Position numbers and translations under genes: made by a program. 20,569 bases of DNA from an uncultured Comamonadaceae bacterium (lineage in GTDB: Bacteria > Pseudomonadota > Gammaproteobacteria > Burkholderiales > Burkholderiaceae), in assembly GCA_946482595.1 (NCBI GenBank), contig CAMLSD010000088.1, positions 1-20,569 of the forward strand, in the 5' to 3' direction. This document shows, piece after piece, positions 9,613 to 17,606 of the stretch (positions are counted from its first letter, which is position 1; every line of letters begins with the position of its first letter). The notes under the pieces were generated by a model that saw nothing but the letters and a program-made list of their open reading frames with translations, was not told the origin of the DNA and did no database searches.

Positions 9613-10791
9613 TCAGCGCAGCTTCAGCGAGGACAGGCCCACCAGGCACAGCAGCATGGTGATGATCCAGAAGCGCACGACCACCTGCGTCTCCTTCCAG
9701 CCTGACTTCTCGAAGTGGTGGTGCAGCGGTGCCATCTTCAGGATGCGCCGCCCCTCGCCATACTTGCGCTTCGTGTATTTGAAGTAGGTCACCTGTGCCA
9801 TCACCGACAGGGCCTCGACGACAAAGATGCCGCCCATCACCGACAGCAGGATCTCCTGACGGGTGATCACCGCCACGGTGCCCAGCGCGCCGCCCAGGGC
9901 CAGCGCGCCGACGTCCCCCATGAAGACCTGCGCCGGGTGCGTGTTGAACCACAGGAAGGCCAGGCCCGCACCAGCCAGGGCAGCGCAGAAGATCAGCAAC
10001 TCGCCGGCGCCGGGGATGTACGGGAAGATCAGGTACTTCGAATAGACCGAGCTGCCGGTCACGTAGGCGAACACACCCAGTGCCGAGCCCACCATCACCA
10101 CCGGCATGATCGCCAGGCCGTCCAGCCCGTCGGTCAGGTTCACCGCATTGCTGGAGCCGACGATGACGAGGTAGGTGAGGATGATGAAACCGTAAACCCC
10201 CAGCGGATAGCTGATGGTCTTGAAAAAGGGCACGAACAGGTCGGCATTCGGTGGCAGCGGATTGGAGAAGCCTGACTGCACCCAGCGCACGAACAGTTCG
10301 AGCACCCGAAGGTTGGACGATTCCGAGACGGCAAACGCCAGATAGAAGGCCGCCACCAGCCCGATCAGCGACTGCCAGAAGTACTTCTCGCGCGAGCGCA
10401 TGCCCTCGGGGTTCTTGTGGACCACCTTGCGCCAGTCGTCGACCCAGCCGATGGCACCGAAACCCAGCGTGACCAGCAGCACGATCCATACGAAACGGTT
10501 GGTCCAGTCGAACCACAGCAGCGTGGACACCGCAATGCTCAGCAGGATCAGCACCCCGCCCATCGTGGGCGTGCCGCTCTTGACCATGTGCGTCTGCACG
10601 CCGTAGTCACGGATGGGCTGGCCGATCTTGAGTTCGGCCAGCTTGCGGATCACCAGCGGACCGAAGACCAGCCCGATCAGCAAGGCCGTCATGGCCGCCA
10701 TCACCGCCCGGAAGGTGAGGTACTGGAACACCCGCAGGAAGCCCAGTTCGGGCGACAGGCCCTGCAGCCATTGCGCGAGGCCGATCAGCAT
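9613..10791 (-). CDS. mraY: Phospho-MurNAc-pentapeptide transferase MraY
   Basis: MraY is the polytopic inner-membrane enzyme that transfers phospho-MurNAc-pentapeptide to undecaprenyl phosphate, forming lipid I. The 392-residue protein has about ten hydrophobic segments. Conserved sites are KSGTPTMGG (71-79), the aspartate pair in GWVDDWRKV (Asp118, Asp119), [10 protein letters not shown] (218-227), [11 protein letters not shown] (291-301) and the triple histidine [14 protein letters not shown] (His357-359). The last 7 bp of murF overlap its start, and murD follows after 27 bp. Confidence 0.98.
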   Translation of the reverse strand: MLIGLAQWLQGLSPELGFLRVFQYLTFRAVMAAMTALLIGLVFGPLVIRKLAELKIGQPIRDYGVQTHMVKSGTPTMGGVLILLSIAVSTLLWFDWTNRFVWIVLLVTLGFGAIGWVDDWRKVVHKNPEGMRSREKYFWQSLIGLVAAFYLAFAVSESSNLRVLELFVRWVQSGFSNPLPPNADLFVPFFKTISYPLGVYGFIILTYLVIVGSSNAVNLTDGLDGLAIMPVVMVGSALGVFAYVTGSSVYSKYLIFPYIPGAGELLIFCAALAGAGLAFLWFNTHPAQVFMGDVGALALGGALGTVAVITRQEILLSVMGGIFVVEALSVMAQVTYFKYTKRKYGEGRRILKMAPLHHHFEKSGWKETQVVVRFWIITMLLCLVGLSSLKLR

Positions 10792-12224
10792 CGTGCGTCC
10801 TTTCCGCCAGCAGCGCCCTGGCCCGTTGAGTCGTGGACCGCTTCATCAGCCGCAAGCAAGGCCTGCACGACCAGATCCATCTTCATGAAACGCGAGCCCT
10901 TGACCAGCACACTGCGCGCCGCGGGCCGTTCACCCAGCGCAGCGATCACGGCCTGGGCATCGGCAAAGTGGCGTGCGGGCCCATAGGCGCGCACCGTGTC
11001 GGCACAGGCCGCACCCGCCGCCCAGAGGTGGTCGATGCCACATGCGCGGGCATGTGCACCCACTTCGGCATGGAAGGCCGGGCCCTGGTCACCGACCTCC
11101 CCCATGTCACCCAGCACCAGCCAGCGCGGCGACGGCAGTGCGGCCAGCACGTCGATGGCCGCCCGCACCGAGTCGGGGTTGGCGTTGTAGCTGTCGTCGA
11201 TCAGGCTGACGCGCTGGCCACCAAGCACCACGGTGCGCAGTTGCGAACGGCCCTTGACCGGTTCGAAGTCGCACAGGCCGCGCGCGATGGCCTCCAGCGG
11301 CACGCCGGCCGCCACGGCGCAGGTGGCCGCGGCCAGGGCGTTGCGCACGTTGTGGGCGCCAGCGATGTGCAGGCGCGCCGCCAGCGGCCCCTGCGGGGTG
11401 TCGGCCTGCAGCGCCCAGTGGTCCCGGCCGTCGTCACTCGCCACCCAGGTGGCCGAGCCGGTGACGTCGGCCTCGCCGCTCGTGGCGAAGGTCAGCACCG
11501 GGCGGCGGCCGGCGAGCGTGCGCCACAGCGGCGCGTGGACGTCGTCGGCGGGGAACACCGCCACGCCGGTCGGGCCCATGGCCTCGATCGCGCTGCCGTT
11601 CTCGCGCGCCACGGCTTCGACACTGGCCATGAACTCCTGGTGTTCCCGCTGGGCGTTGTTGACCAGCGTGACGGTGGCCGCGGTCATGCGGGCCAGGTGG
11701 GCAATCTCGCCGGGGTGGTTCATGCCGAGTTCGACCACACCGGCGCGGTGCCAGAGGCTGTCGTCCTGGCGCAGGCGCAGCAGCGTCAGCGGTACGCCGA
11801 TGTCGTTGTTGAGGTTGCCCTGGGTCGAAAAGGCCGACGCACCCAGCCAGGCACGCAGGATGGCGGCGATCATCTGCGTGACCGTGGTCTTGCCGTTGCT
11901 GCCGGTGACGGCGATCAGCGGCAGGTGAAAGCGTTGCCGCCAGTGCATCGCCAGTTCACCCAGCGCGGCCCGCGTGTCGGCCACGATCAGGCCCGGCAGT
12001 CCTGCCTCGGCCAGCCCGTGCTCGGCGATTGCTGCGACCGCACCAGCGGCCTGCGCCTGACCCAGGAAGGCATGGGCGTCGAACCGCTCGCCCTTGAGGG
12101 CCACGAACAGGTCACCGGGCTGCAGGCTGCGCGTGTCGGTGTGCACACGCAGCACCGGCGCGTCGGTGTGGCCCACCATCGTGGACCCGGGCAGCAGGGT
12201 GTGGGCTTGCGCCAGCGTCATCAT
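10785..12224 (-). CDS. murF: UDP-MurNAc-tripeptide--D-alanyl-D-alanine ligase MurF
   Basis: MurF completes the cytoplasmic precursor by adding D-Ala-D-Ala, supplied by Ddl, to the UDP-MurNAc-tripeptide. The 479-residue protein has the N-terminal domain signature [26 protein letters not shown] in pieces ([16 protein letters not shown] at about 30-45). The P-loop [13 protein letters not shown] lies at 106-118, and [17 protein letters not shown] (133-149) is diagnostic for Mur[14 protein letters not shown] and [10 protein letters not shown] support the central and C-terminal domains. The start lies in an ATGA overlap with the murE stop. Two adjacent ATGs (12224 and 12221) make the exact start ambiguous by one residue. 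Confidence 0.97.
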   Translation of the reverse strand: MMTLAQAHTLLPGSTMVGHTDAPVLRVHTDTRSLQPGDLFVALKGERFDAHAFLGQAQAAGAVAAIAEHGLAEAGLPGLIVADTRAALGELAMHWRQRFHLPLIAVTGSNGKTTVTQMIAAILRAWLGASAFSTQGNLNNDIGVPLTLLRLRQDDSLWHRAGVVELGMNHPGEIAHLARMTAATVTLVNNAQREHQEFMASVEAVARENGSAIEAMGPTGVAVFPADDVHAPLWRTLAGRRPVLTFATSGEADVTGSATWVASDDGRDHWALQADTPQGPLAARLHIAGAHNVRNALAAATCAVAAGVPLEAIARGLCDFEPVKGRSQLRTVVLGGQRVSLIDDSYNANPDSVRAAIDVLAALPSPRWLVLGDMGEVGDQGPAFHAEVGAHARACGIDHLWAAGAACADTVRAYGPARHFADAQAVIAALGERPAARSVLVKGSRFMKMDLVVQALLAADEAVHDSTGQGAAGGKDARC

Positions 12225-13759
12225 GTGCGGGCTCCTGCGGAAGGGTCGGACAAACGCTGCACGAGCGCGTCCTGCGCCTCGCTGATATCCGAAAACGGGT
12301 GCTTCACGCCGGCGATGTCCTGGTAGTCCTCGTGGCCCTTGCCGGCGATCAGCAGCACGTCGGCCGCGGCAGCCTGCCGCACGGCCTCGAGGATCGCCTC
12401 GCGGCGGTCGGCCTGGAGCAGCACACGGCCGCGTTCGCCCACGCCTTGCATGATCTGGTCGATGATCGTGGCCGGGTCTTCGAGCCGGGGGTTGTCGCTG
12501 GTCACCACCACCTGATCGGCCAGGCGTTCAGCCACCGCGCCCATCAGCGGGCGTTTGGTGGCGTCGCGATTGCCGCCGCAGCCGAACACGCACCACAATC
12601 GCCCTCCACGCGCCTGCGCCAGCGGGCGCAGCGCGGCCAGGGCCTTGTCCAGCGCATCCGGGGTGTGGGCATAGTCGACCACGACCACGGGCTCGCGGGC
12701 ACTGGCGGCTGTGTTCACACGCTGCATGCGGCCGGGCACGGCGCCCAGGCGAGCGCAGGCTTCAGCCGCAGCGTCCAACGGCACGCCCAGCGCACGCAGG
12801 CCACCGATCACCGCGAGCAGGTTCGAGACGTTGTACTCGCCGATCAGCGACGACTGCAGGGCCACGCTGGCCCCGCCCTGTTCGACCACCTCGAAGGCCA
12901 GCCCGCCATCGCGATGGCGCAGTGAACGCGCCTGCAGTCGGGCCGGTGTGCCGATGCCGTAGGTCCACAGGTCGAGCGGGCGCCCAGCCAGGCGATCCGC
13001 CAGTTCATGACCGCGCGCATCGTCGAGATTGACCACCGCCGAGCGCAGGCCGGGCCAGTCGAACAGTGCGGACTTGGCCTGCCAGTAGGCCTCCATCGTG
13101 TGGTGGTAGTCGAGGTGATCGCGGGTGAAGTTGGTGAACAGGGCCACCGCCACGTGCACCCCCGCCAGGCGGTGTTCGACGATGCCGATGGACGACGCTT
13201 CCATCGCACATGCCGCAAAGCCGTCGTCGGCGAGGCGGCGCAGCGTGCCATGCACCGTCATCGGATCAGGCGTGGTCAGGCCGGTGAAGGTGACAGCAGC
13301 CTGAGGCGCCGCAGCCGAGGGGGCTTCTCCGACACCCAGCGTGCCGATCACGCCGCAGCGCCGGCCCAGCAGGCCCAGGGCCTGGCTGGTCCACCAGGCG
13401 GTCGAGGTCTTGCCGTTGGTGCCGGTGACGGCGACAACGTCGAGCGCGCGCGAAGGGTGCTCGAACCAGGCGTCGGCCAGCTCACCGGTCAGGGCCTTGA
13501 GGCCGGACAGCGCCGCAATGCGGAGGTCGTCGAAACCGAAACCATCGACGCCGTCTGCCTCGACCAGGCAGGCGGCAGCGCCGGCCTGCAGGGCCTGGGA
13601 CACGTAGCGCCGGCCATCGGTGGCATAGCCCGGCCAGGCGATGAAGGCGTCGCCCGGGCGCAGCTGGCGGCTGTCGGTGGTCAGGCGTGCGTCCATCGGC
13701 AGGCGCGCACGCAGCCAGTTCAGGGTGGCCGAAACGCCGTGAAGATGCAGCAAGGCCAT
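12221..13759 (-). CDS. murE: UDP-MurNAc-L-alanyl-D-glutamate--2,6-diaminopimelate ligase MurE
   Basis: MurE adds the third stem-peptide residue. The 512-residue protein shows LTTDSRQLRPGDAFIAWPG (26-44), P-loop [10 protein letters not shown] (111-120), LTTPDP (161-166) and FTRDHLDYHHTMEAYWQAK (211-229), with the expected modified lysine in the last motif. VVDYAHTPDALDKAL (360-374) and GCGGNRDATKRPLMG (393-407) follow. The DNPR motif at 422-425 marks meso-diaminopimelate use rather than lysine, as in Gram-negative bacteria. I set the start at ATG 13759, where the ftsI TGA and this ATG share one base. A GAGGAG lies shortly upstream. The frame is open further upstream, but that part is antisense-free shadow of ftsI. 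It overlaps murF by 4 bp. Confidence 0.97.
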   Translation of the reverse strand: MALLHLHGVSATLNWLRARLPMDARLTTDSRQLRPGDAFIAWPGYATDGRRYVSQALQAGAAACLVEADGVDGFGFDDLRIAALSGLKALTGELADAWFEHPSRALDVVAVTGTNGKTSTAWWTSQALGLLGRRCGVIGTLGVGEAPSAAAPQAAVTFTGLTTPDPMTVHGTLRRLADDGFAACAMEASSIGIVEHRLAGVHVAVALFTNFTRDHLDYHHTMEAYWQAKSALFDWPGLRSAVVNLDDARGHELADRLAGRPLDLWTYGIGTPARLQARSLRHRDGGLAFEVVEQGGASVALQSSLIGEYNVSNLLAVIGGLRALGVPLDAAAEACARLGAVPGRMQRVNTAASAREPVVVVDYAHTPDALDKALAALRPLAQARGGRLWCVFGCGGNRDATKRPLMGAVAERLADQVVVTSDNPRLEDPATIIDQIMQGVGERGRVLLQADRREAILEAVRQAAAADVLLIAGKGHEDYQDIAGVKHPFSDISEAQDALVQRLSDPSAGART

Positions 13760-15558
13760 CAGAAGCTCTCCTCGACGGCTTCTTCCTCGACCTGGCGCGC
13801 GATGATCTGCGGACGCACCTCGACGTCGGGCTGCACGCCCATCATGCGCAGGGTCTGCTGCACGACCTCGGAGAACACCGGGCCGGCCACGGACCCGCCG
13901 TAGTACTTGCCGGCCGTGGGTTCGTCGACCATCACGGCCACCACCACGCGGGGCCGGTCGACCGGAGCCAGACCGACAAACCAGGAGCGGTACTTCTTGT
14001 CGGCATAGCCCTTGCCTTCCTGCTTGCGGGCCGTGCCGGACTTGCCCCCCACCGAATAGCCGATGGTCTGGGCCAGCGGCGCCGTGCCGCCCGGGCCGGC
14101 TGCGAGCTGCAGCATGTGGCGCACGGCCTGGGCCGTACGGGGCGAGAACACCTGCATGCCACCGACCGGCTCCGGGTTCTTCACGAGCGACACCGGCACG
14201 AGCTGGCCGTCGCGGGCGAACACGGTATAGGCACGCGCCAACTGGAACAGAGAGACCGACAGCCCGTAGCCGTAGCTCATCGTGGCCTGTTCGATCGGGC
14301 GCCAGGTCTTGTACGGGCGCAGGCGGCCGCTCACCACACCGGGGAAGGGCAACTGCGGTTTCTGGCCGAGGCCGATCTCGGTGAACATTTCCCACATCTC
14401 GCGCGCCGGCATCTGCATGGCCATCTTGACCGTGCCGACGTTGCTGGATTTCTGCACCACCTCGGCCACGGTCAGCATGCCGTGGGGATGGGTGTCGCGG
14501 ATCGTGGAGCCGGTGATGGTCATCCAGCCCGGAGCCGTGGCGATCGTGGTGCTGGGCGTGACACGCCCGGTCTCCAGTGCCAGCGCGGCAATGAAGGGTT
14601 TCATGGTCGAGCCGGGCTCGAAGGTGTCGGTCAGGGCCCGGTTGCGCAATTGTGCGCCGCTCAGGTTCTGGCGATTGCCCGGCACGTAGCTCGGGTAGTT
14701 GGCCAGCGCCAGCACCTCGCCGGTCTGCACGTCGAGCACCACCACGCTGCCGGCCTTGGCCTTGTGTTCGGCCACGGCATCGCGGATGCGCTGGTAGGCG
14801 AAGAACTGCACCTTGGAGTCGATCGACAGCTCGATGTCACGGCCGTCCAGCGGGCTCACGCTTTCGCCGATGTCCTCGACGATGCGCCCCAGCCGGTCCT
14901 TGATGACCCGGCGCGAACCATCGCGCCCCGACAGGTCGCGCTGGAAGGCCAGCTCGATGCCTTCCTGGCCACGGTCTTCCACATTGGTGAAGCCCACCAC
15001 ATGGGCGACCGCCTCGCCTTCGGGGTACTTGCGCTTGTATTCCTTGACCTGGTGCACACCCTTCAGGCCCAGGGCCTTGACCTCGGCGGCGACGTTTTCG
15101 TCGATCTGGCGCTTGAGCCAGACGAAGTTCGGGTTGTCGGCCAGGCGCTTGTCGAGGTCGGCCAGCGTCATGCCGAGCAGCCGGGCCAGCTGGCGGCGCT
15201 GGGTCTTGTCGGCCTCCAGGTCCTTCGGGATCGCCCAGATCGACGGCGCAGGCACGCTCGACGCCAGGATCAGGCCGTTGCGGTCGATGATGCGGCCACG
15301 GTTGGCCGGCAGCGTGAGCGTGCGGGCATAGCGGCTTTCGCCCTGGCGCTGATAGAAGTCGGTGCCGATGATCTGCACGTAGACCGCCCGGCCCAGCAGC
15401 ACGCAGAACGACATCCCGATGCAGGCCACCAGGAACTTGGAGCGCCACGGCGGTGTCTTCGACGCCAGCAGCGGGCTGGTGGCATAGGTCACCCGCCGGG
15501 GCCGGTTGCCCGCGGGCGCGCGCCCCACGAGGCGCTTGAGTGCGTCGCGCCAGCTCAT
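13759..15558 (-). CDS. ftsI: Septal peptidoglycan transpeptidase FtsI (PBP3, class B)
   Basis: FtsI is the membrane-anchored class B penicillin-binding protein that crosslinks septal peptidoglycan in partnership with FtsW. The 599-residue product has a basic cytoplasmic tail and one transmembrane helix at about 41-64 (KFLVACIGMSFCVLLGRAVY). The pedestal domain contains ANRGRIIDRNG (85-95). The active-site motifs are SxxK at Ser317-Lys320 in EPGSTMKPF, SxN at Ser371-Asn373, and KSGT at 506-509 in place of the textbook KTGT, a conservative change. The start at 15558 overlaps the ftsL stop (ATGA). The frame is open further upstream, but that would run through ftsL. It shares one base with murE. 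Confidence 0.97.
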   Translation of the reverse strand: MSWRDALKRLVGRAPAGNRPRRVTYATSPLLASKTPPWRSKFLVACIGMSFCVLLGRAVYVQIIGTDFYQRQGESRYARTLTLPANRGRIIDRNGLILASSVPAPSIWAIPKDLEADKTQRRQLARLLGMTLADLDKRLADNPNFVWLKRQIDENVAAEVKALGLKGVHQVKEYKRKYPEGEAVAHVVGFTNVEDRGQEGIELAFQRDLSGRDGSRRVIKDRLGRIVEDIGESVSPLDGRDIELSIDSKVQFFAYQRIRDAVAEHKAKAGSVVVLDVQTGEVLALANYPSYVPGNRQNLSGAQLRNRALTDTFEPGSTMKPFIAALALETGRVTPSTTIATAPGWMTITGSTIRDTHPHGMLTVAEVVQKSSNVGTVKMAMQMPAREMWEMFTEIGLGQKPQLPFPGVVSGRLRPYKTWRPIEQATMSYGYGLSVSLFQLARAYTVFARDGQLVPVSLVKNPEPVGGMQVFSPRTAQAVRHMLQLAAGPGGTAPLAQTIGYSVGGKSGTARKQEGKGYADKKYRSWFVGLAPVDRPRVVVAVMVDEPTAGKYYGGSVAGPVFSEVVQQTLRMMGVQPDVEVRPQIIARQVEEEAVEESF

Positions 15559-15875
15559 GGCTGCCCCCCTGCACTGCCCGCATTCGCGGGCGCCGAGGCC
15601 GCGCCGGCCGCCGGCGCGAGCGTCACGTAGTGGGTCACGGCGGCCGTGGCCGTGCGCATGTTCAGCTTCTCGCGCGCCACCTTCTCGACCCGCAACGGCG
15701 TGGCCTGGGTGCGCTTTTCGAGGGTGAGCTGCTCGAATTCGGTGTCGAGGGCGCGCTGTTCGGCCTGGGCCCGCTCGACCTCGACAAACAGATGGCGTGC
15801 CTGATACGACACCCGCACGAGGTACAGCCCGCTTGCGATCAGCAGCACGAACAGCACGATGTTCAGCCGGGTCAT
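15555..15875 (-). CDS. ftsL: Cell division protein FtsL
   Basis: FtsL is a small bitopic divisome protein that forms a coiled-coil complex with FtsB and FtsQ and helps activate FtsW/FtsI. The 106-residue product has a very short N-terminus and a transmembrane helix at about residues 4-21 ([17 protein letters not shown]). A predicted helical, coiled-coil-like stretch follows (about 27-58, rich in Glu, Gln and Leu), then [12 protein letters not shown], typical of this family, and a Pro/Ala/Gly-rich tail. Sequence similarity within FtsL is low, so the call rests mainly on size, topology and position between rsmH and ftsI. It overlaps both neighbours by 4 bp. Confidence 0.93.
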   Translation of the reverse strand: MTRLNIVLFVLLIASGLYLVRVSYQARHLFVEVERAQAEQRALDTEFEQLTLEKRTQATPLRVEKVAREKLNMRTATAAVTHYVTLAPAAGAASAPANAGSAGGQP

Positions 15876-16846
15876 GCCGACCTCCGCCGCGGGGCCGGTT
15901 CGGCCGGCCAGGGGGCCTCGGTGCGCTGCGCCACACGCAGGATCGCCGAGCGGGCGCGCGGGTTGGCCGTCACCTCGGTCTCGCCGGGGCGAATGCGGGC
16001 GACGGGGCGCAACAGCGGCTCGGGCACCGGCGCAAACGGCGCACGGCGATCGACTTCGGTGCGGCTGTGGCGCGCGATGAAGGTCTTGACGATGCGGTCT
16101 TCCAGTGAATGGAAGCTGATCACCGCCAGCCTGCCACCGGGCGCCAGCAGCCTCAGGGCCTGGTTCAGCCCTTGCTCGAGCTCCTCAAGCTCGGCGTTGA
16201 CGAAAATCCGAAGAGCCTGAAATGTGCGCGTTGCAGGGTCCTGGCCCGGTTCGCGGGTTTTGACCGCACGAGCCACGACTTGGGAAAGCTCGCCTGTGGT
16301 TCGAACAGGACTCCCGCCCTCCCGGCGAGCAACAAGCGCCTTTGCAATCGATACAGCAAACCGTTCTTCCCCATAGTTGCGTATCACCTCCGCAATGAGT
16401 CTGTCGTCGGCGCGAGCCAGGAAGTCCGCGGCGCTTTCGCCGCGGGTCGGGTCCATGCGCATGTCCAGCGGCCCGTCGAAACGGAAGCTGAACCCGCGCT
16501 CGGGACTGTCGATCTGGGGCGACGACACGCCCAGGTCGAGCAGCACACCATCCACCTGGGCGATGCCGCGGCGCGCGCAGGCATCGGCCATCGTGGCGAA
16601 ACTGTCGTGTTCGATAGCAAAACGCGGGTCCTGGACCCGCGCGCTTTCGGCCACCGCTTCCGGGTCCTTGTCGAAGGCGAGCAGCCGCCCGCCGGTGCCC
16701 AGCCGGGCCAGCAGCGCACGCGTGTGCCCGCCGCGCCCGAAGGTGCCGTCGATGTAGATGCCGTCGACCGGCCCGAGCACGCCGTCAACGGCTTCGTCGA
16801 GCAGGACCGTGCGGTGCTGCAGAGGGGTGGGAGGCGCCTGGGTCAT
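15872..16846 (-). CDS. rsmH: 16S rRNA (cytosine(1402)-N4)-methyltransferase RsmH (MraW)
   Basis: RsmH methylates N4 of C1402 in the decoding centre of 16S rRNA using S-adenosylmethionine. The 324-residue protein has the SAM-binding motif [12 protein letters not shown] (31-42) and AFDKDPEAV (57-65). Further marks are [20 protein letters not shown] (102-121), [17 protein letters not shown] (207-223) and [13 protein letters not shown] (242-254). Length and motif order are normal. The oddity is in the DNA: roughly residues 148-219 (positions about 16190-16403) use many codons rare in the rest of the gene, although the protein there remains a normal RsmH. mraZ ends 9 bp upstream and ftsL overlaps downstream by 4 bp. 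Confidence 0.97.
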   Translation of the reverse strand: MTQAPPTPLQHRTVLLDEAVDGVLGPVDGIYIDGTFGRGGHTRALLARLGTGGRLLAFDKDPEAVAESARVQDPRFAIEHDSFATMADACARRGIAQVDGVLLDLGVSSPQIDSPERGFSFRFDGPLDMRMDPTRGESAADFLARADDRLIAEVIRNYGEERFAVSIAKALVARREGGSPVRTTGELSQVVARAVKTREPGQDPATRTFQALRIFVNAELEELEQGLNQALRLLAPGGRLAVISFHSLEDRIVKTFIARHSRTEVDRRAPFAPVPEPLLRPVARIRPGETEVTANPRARSAILRVAQRTEAPWPAEPAPRRRSA

Positions 16847-16855
16847 GACGGTGCC

Positions 16856-17284
16856 TCAGAAGGAGAAGTCCTGAAGGACTTCGGGCATGTCCTGCTGCAT
16901 CACCTCGGCCTCATGGGCGGCATAGCGGGCCGCATCCCACAGCTCGAAGTGGCTGCCCATGCCCAGCAGCATGACGTCCTTGGACAGGCCGGCAGCCGCA
17001 CGCAGCTCGGGCGAGATCAGCACGCGCGAGGCGCTGTCGATCTCGACGTCCATCGCGTTGCCCAGAAAGATGCGCTTCCAGCCGGCGGCCGACATCGGCA
17101 GGGCCGCGACCTTGTCGCGGAAGGCCTCCCAGGCAGGACGCGGAAAGACCATGAGGCAACCCTCGGGGTGTTTGGTGATCGTGAGCTGCCCGCCGGCGAT
17201 GGCCGCGAGGACGTCCCGGTGCCGCGCCGGGACGGAGATCCGCCCCTTCGCATCCAGCGATATCGCTGAGGCCCCTTGGAACAC
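16856..17284 (-). CDS. mraZ: Transcriptional regulator MraZ
   Basis: MraZ is an AbrB-like (double SpoVT/AbrB fold) DNA-binding protein that represses its own dcw operon in E. coli. Starting at GTG 17284 the product is 142 residues, a normal family length, beginning with the family-typical (M)[21 protein letters not shown]. The two repeated motifs are DAKGR (11-15) and DSASR (83-87); the second has Ser where DxxGR has Gly. A GTG at 17296 (four more residues, MSNIV) is also possible, and neither has a good Shine-Dalgarno. The frame continues to 17353, but that part lies upstream of the predicted promoter -10. It is the first gene of the cluster, with rsmH 9 bp downstream. Confidence 0.94.
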   Translation of the reverse strand: MFQGASAISLDAKGRISVPARHRDVLAAIAGGQLTITKHPEGCLMVFPRPAWEAFRDKVAALPMSAAGWKRIFLGNAMDVEIDSASRVLISPELRAAAGLSKDVMLLGMGSHFELWDAARYAAHEAEVMQQDMPEVLQDFSF

Positions 17285-17286
17285 GA

Positions 17287-17326
17287 TATTCGACACAGAA
17301 TCCCACTGATCTACACTTCTTCCCAC
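17287..17326 (-). promoter_or_regulatory. MraZ-type operator: four 10-bp-phased boxes
   Basis: Read on the minus strand, four consecutive 10-mers begin with GTG: GTGGGAAGAA (17326-17317), GTGTAGATCA (17316-17307), GTGGGATTCT (17306-17297) and GTGTCGAATA (17296-17287). Two contain TGGGA. E. coli MraZ is known to bind TGGGN repeats spaced at 10 bp upstream of its own gene, so this array is the expected autoregulatory operator. The first box overlaps the -10 hexamer and the last overlaps the possible upstream GTG start. Confidence 0.65.
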
Positions 17327-17353
17327 TTTAGCGGCACACCCTGACCCGGTCAA
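17325..17353 (-). promoter_or_regulatory. Predicted sigma70 promoter of the dcw cluster
   Basis: On the minus strand TTGACC (17353-17348) is followed by a 17-bp spacer and TAAAGT (17330-17325). The first matches five of six -35 consensus bases and the second four of six -10 bases. Transcription would start near 17318, giving a leader of about 22-34 nt before the GTG start candidates of mraZ. A clearly AT-rich stretch lies directly upstream (about 17361-17445). Confidence 0.6.
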
Positions 17354-17606
17354 GGACGCAAGCAGAAAAATTCAATGAAATCAAGCACTTACAAATGATT
17401 TCAGAGGTAGCTCGACAGCAAAAAGTGCTGCAAAAATAAGGACTTGCGGGAGAGACTGAAAGTGCTAGGTGAGGAGTTGACCCCCCTCACCGCCCGACAC
17501 TCATGCCAAGGCCACACGCTGCAGCGTGCGTGGACGCAGCGGTGCGCCCGATCGGGGGTGCCGTCGTGCGTGCCGCCGGCAGGCGACGGCCACCACGGGT
17601 GCCGGC
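17354..17606. other. Non-coding gap between the MFS transporter gene and the mraZ promoter
   Basis: No convincing gene is present. Near the transporter stop, GCCGTCG (17560-17566) and CGACGGC (17584-17590) form a 7-bp stem with an inner TGCC/GGCA pair. CACGCTGCAGCGTG (17515-17528) is a perfect 14-bp palindrome, and GGTGAGG/CCTCACC (17468-17474, 17485-17491) can pair. None is followed by a T-run on the minus strand, so a terminator is only suggested. From about 17361 to 17445 the DNA is AT-rich and includes the short inverted repeat CAGCA-AAAAG-TGCTG, possibly an upstream promoter element. Confidence 0.5.
17560..17590 (-). terminator. Possible hairpin terminator after the MFS transporter gene
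   Basis: A stem of 7 bp (GCCGTCG with CGACGGC) with an additional inner 4-bp stem lies about 16 bp past the transporter stop codon. It lacks a U-run, so it could be a weak or factor-dependent terminator, or only a GC-rich fold. Confidence 0.3.

Noticed and set aside
13760..14395. N-terminal extension of the murE frame up to 14395
   Set aside because: The extension runs through ftsI in another frame and has no MurE features. The ATG at 13759 has a Shine-Dalgarno and the usual stop/start overlap with ftsI.
761..15630. Very long plus-strand open frames opposite the dcw genes (for example 761-1903, 2079-3875, 3656-5071, 7819-9537, 10833-12326 and 13687-15630)
   Set aside because: They mirror real minus-strand genes. 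The strong G/C bias at third codon positions removes stop codons from the opposite strand. Their products are rich in His, Arg, Gln, Gly and Ala and show no family motif.
15559..15936. N-terminal extension of the ftsI frame up to 15936
   Set aside because: It covers ftsL in a different frame. The real protein starts at [10 protein letters not shown] with a normal tail and membrane helix.
17285..17353. Longer MraZ starting at 17353 (165 residues)
   Set aside because: That start lies upstream of the predicted -10 and operator, and the extra N-terminus is absent from the family, which begins at (M)FQGAS.
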